Assembly (NCBI GenBank): GCA_002316345.1
Contig: DCDI01000143.1
Span: forward strand, 3,069 to 18,077
Source of the DNA: Phyllobacteriaceae bacterium UBA1059
GTDB lineage: Bacteria > Pseudomonadota > Alphaproteobacteria > Rhizobiales > Rhizobiaceae
DNA length: 15,009 bases
Reading direction: 5' to 3'
The position numbers and the translations under genes were made by a program. Below, piece after piece: positions 14,176 to 15,009 of the stretch (the stretch's first letter is position 1; the number at the start of each line of letters is the position of its first letter). Under the pieces are notes generated by a model that was not told where the DNA came from, searched no databases, and worked only from the letters and a program-made list of their open reading frames with translations.

Positions 14176-14931
14176 ATGACCGAGCAAACGGCACTGGCGC
14201 AGTTAGCCGCCGCCATGGGCGATGAACCGGCACCGATTTACCAGCGCGTCAAGCAGGCGATTATCAGCCAGATCCGTGCCGGAGAGTGGAAAGCCAGGCA
14301 GCGCGTACCCTCAGAGAGCGAGCTGGTCAGCGAGCTGGGCGTCAGCCGGATGACCATCAACCGCGCGCTGCGTGAACTCACCGCTGAAGGTTATCTGCTG
14401 CGTATGCAGGGTGTGGGTACGTTTGTCGCAGAGATGAAGGGCTACACGGCAATGCTGGAAGTGCATAACATTGCGGATGAGATTGCGCAGCGCGGTCATC
14501 AGCATCGCTGCCAGATCCTGACGCTGGCGCAGGGGCGGGCAGATCCGGAGCAGGCGGCGCTGCTGGGTATGCGCACCGGCCAGCCGCTGTTTCATTCGCT
14601 GATGGTGCACTATGAAAACGACCTGCCGGTGCAGCTGGAAGATCGTCTGGTGAACCCGCAGATGGCGCCTGACTATCTGCAACAGGATTACCATAGCGTC
14701 ACCCCCTATACCTATCTGATGCGGGTCGCGCCGCTGACCGCCGGCGAGCATATTGTTGAGGCGGTACTGCCCGATTTGCGCCAGCGCAGGCATCTGGCGC
14801 TGGAAGAGCATGAACCCTGTTTATTGATCCGGCGTCAGACATGGAGCGACAGTAAGATCGTGACCTATGCGCGGCTGCTCTATCCCGGCTCACGCTATAA
14901 GCTGCTGGGACGTTTTAAAGGACACGGCTGA
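14176..14931 (+). CDS. hutC: Histidine-utilisation repressor, GntR/HutC family
   Basis: A 251-residue repressor of hut genes. HutC proteins bind palindromic operators and are released by urocanate. The N-terminal winged helix-turn-helix (about 19-86) shows APIYQRVKQAI, VPSESELVSELGVSRMTINR and LRMQGVGTFVA. The rest (about 100-245) is a UTRA effector domain. The start at 14176 is chosen because AAAGGAA lies seven bases upstream and the HutC-like N-terminus begins there; the in-frame ATG at 14092 would add 28 residues through the operator region. It is divergent from hutH, with its operators between them. Its 3' end overlaps the convergent partial gene at the window edge by 17 bases. Codon use matches hutH. 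Confidence 0.95.
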   Translation: MTEQTALAQLAAAMGDEPAPIYQRVKQAIISQIRAGEWKARQRVPSESELVSELGVSRMTINRALRELTAEGYLLRMQGVGTFVAEMKGYTAMLEVHNIADEIAQRGHQHRCQILTLAQGRADPEQAALLGMRTGQPLFHSLMVHYENDLPVQLEDRLVNPQMAPDYLQQDYHSVTPYTYLMRVAPLTAGEHIVEAVLPDLRQRRHLALEEHEPCLLIRRQTWSDSKIVTYARLLYPGSRYKLLGRFKGHG

Positions 14932-15009
14932 GCCGGCACCAGAGCAGCAGGGCATCGCAGCTCTGCGGTGCCAGCGTCAGCGCCTCATCCAGCCACCAGA
15001 TCCCCTGCG
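14915..15009 (-). CDS. C-terminal fragment of a second HutD/Ves-family protein (cut by window edge)
   Basis: The last 31 codons, including the TAA stop at 14915-14917, of a leftward gene that continues beyond the window. The peptide reads QGIWWLDEALTLAPQ then SCDALLLWCRLSRVL. It resembles the C-terminus of E. coli Ves and other HutD proteins: a QGAxWxD-like segment, a stretch of Leu/Pro and a final hydrophobic strand. Codon use (CTG Leu) is enteric. It converges on hutC with a 17-base overlap of coding ends. With so little sequence, the family call is tentative. If right, the window carries two different hutD genes. Confidence 0.5.
   Translation of the reverse strand, partial: QGIWWLDEALTLAPQSCDALLLWCRLSRVL

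Noticed and set aside
1..15009. IS elements, phage integrase, CRISPR, tRNA/attachment sites explaining the change of ancestry
   Set aside because: I see no transposase, terminal repeats, integrase or tRNA in the window; the switch lies within a gene, which points to recombination at homology or misassembly rather than a mobile element.

Overview
The window joins two stretches of different bacterial ancestry. Positions 1 to about 10,930 look alphaproteobacterial, probably Rhizobiales-like. The DNA is GC-rich, Lys is almost always AAG and Ile almost always ATC. It carries a class I lysyl-tRNA synthetase, an alpha-type FadB and an alpha-type HutD. From about 10,930 to the end the sequence looks enterobacterial (Pantoea/Erwinia/Klebsiella-like). 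Lys is mostly AAA, Ile is often ATT, Leu is strongly CTG, and the intergenic DNA is AT-richer with HutC operators of the enteric type.

Region 1 (73-5722, + strand) is a compact fatty-acid beta-oxidation operon: acyl-CoA dehydrogenase (LCAD-like), OsmC-family peroxiredoxin, thiolase, bifunctional FadB-type enoyl-CoA hydratase/3-hydroxyacyl-CoA dehydrogenase, and a hotdog-fold thioesterase. Gaps run from a 1-base stop/start overlap to 16 bases, so the genes are probably co-transcribed. Region 2 (5794-7311, +) is a LexA-like S24 regulator, closely followed by a membrane-anchored, apparently non-catalytic nuclease-like (SNase-fold) protein. Region 3 (7320-10,596, -) holds lysK, an orphan family-3 periplasmic solute-binding protein and hutD.

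Region 4 (10,606-15,009) is a histidine-utilisation cluster. hutH and hutU are transcribed leftward, and the repressor gene hutC is divergent. The 317-base hutH-hutC intergenic region has three copies of the HutC operator motif, two of them exactly 100 bp apart. The 3' end of a second, enteric-type hutD/ves-like gene lies at the right edge, converging on and overlapping hutC. hutH and hutU cover histidine to urocanate to imidazolonepropionate. hutI and hutG or hutF are not in the window.

The most important observation is that the change of ancestry falls inside the intact hutU reading frame, at the highly conserved urocanase segment around residues 440-465. Either homologous recombination made a hybrid urocanase and brought in an enteric hut block, or two organisms were joined by an assembly error at a conserved stretch. 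Sequence alone cannot decide, and an assembly chimera should be excluded first. I see no rRNA, tRNA, IS element, CRISPR array or phage gene, and no system that I can call new with confidence.
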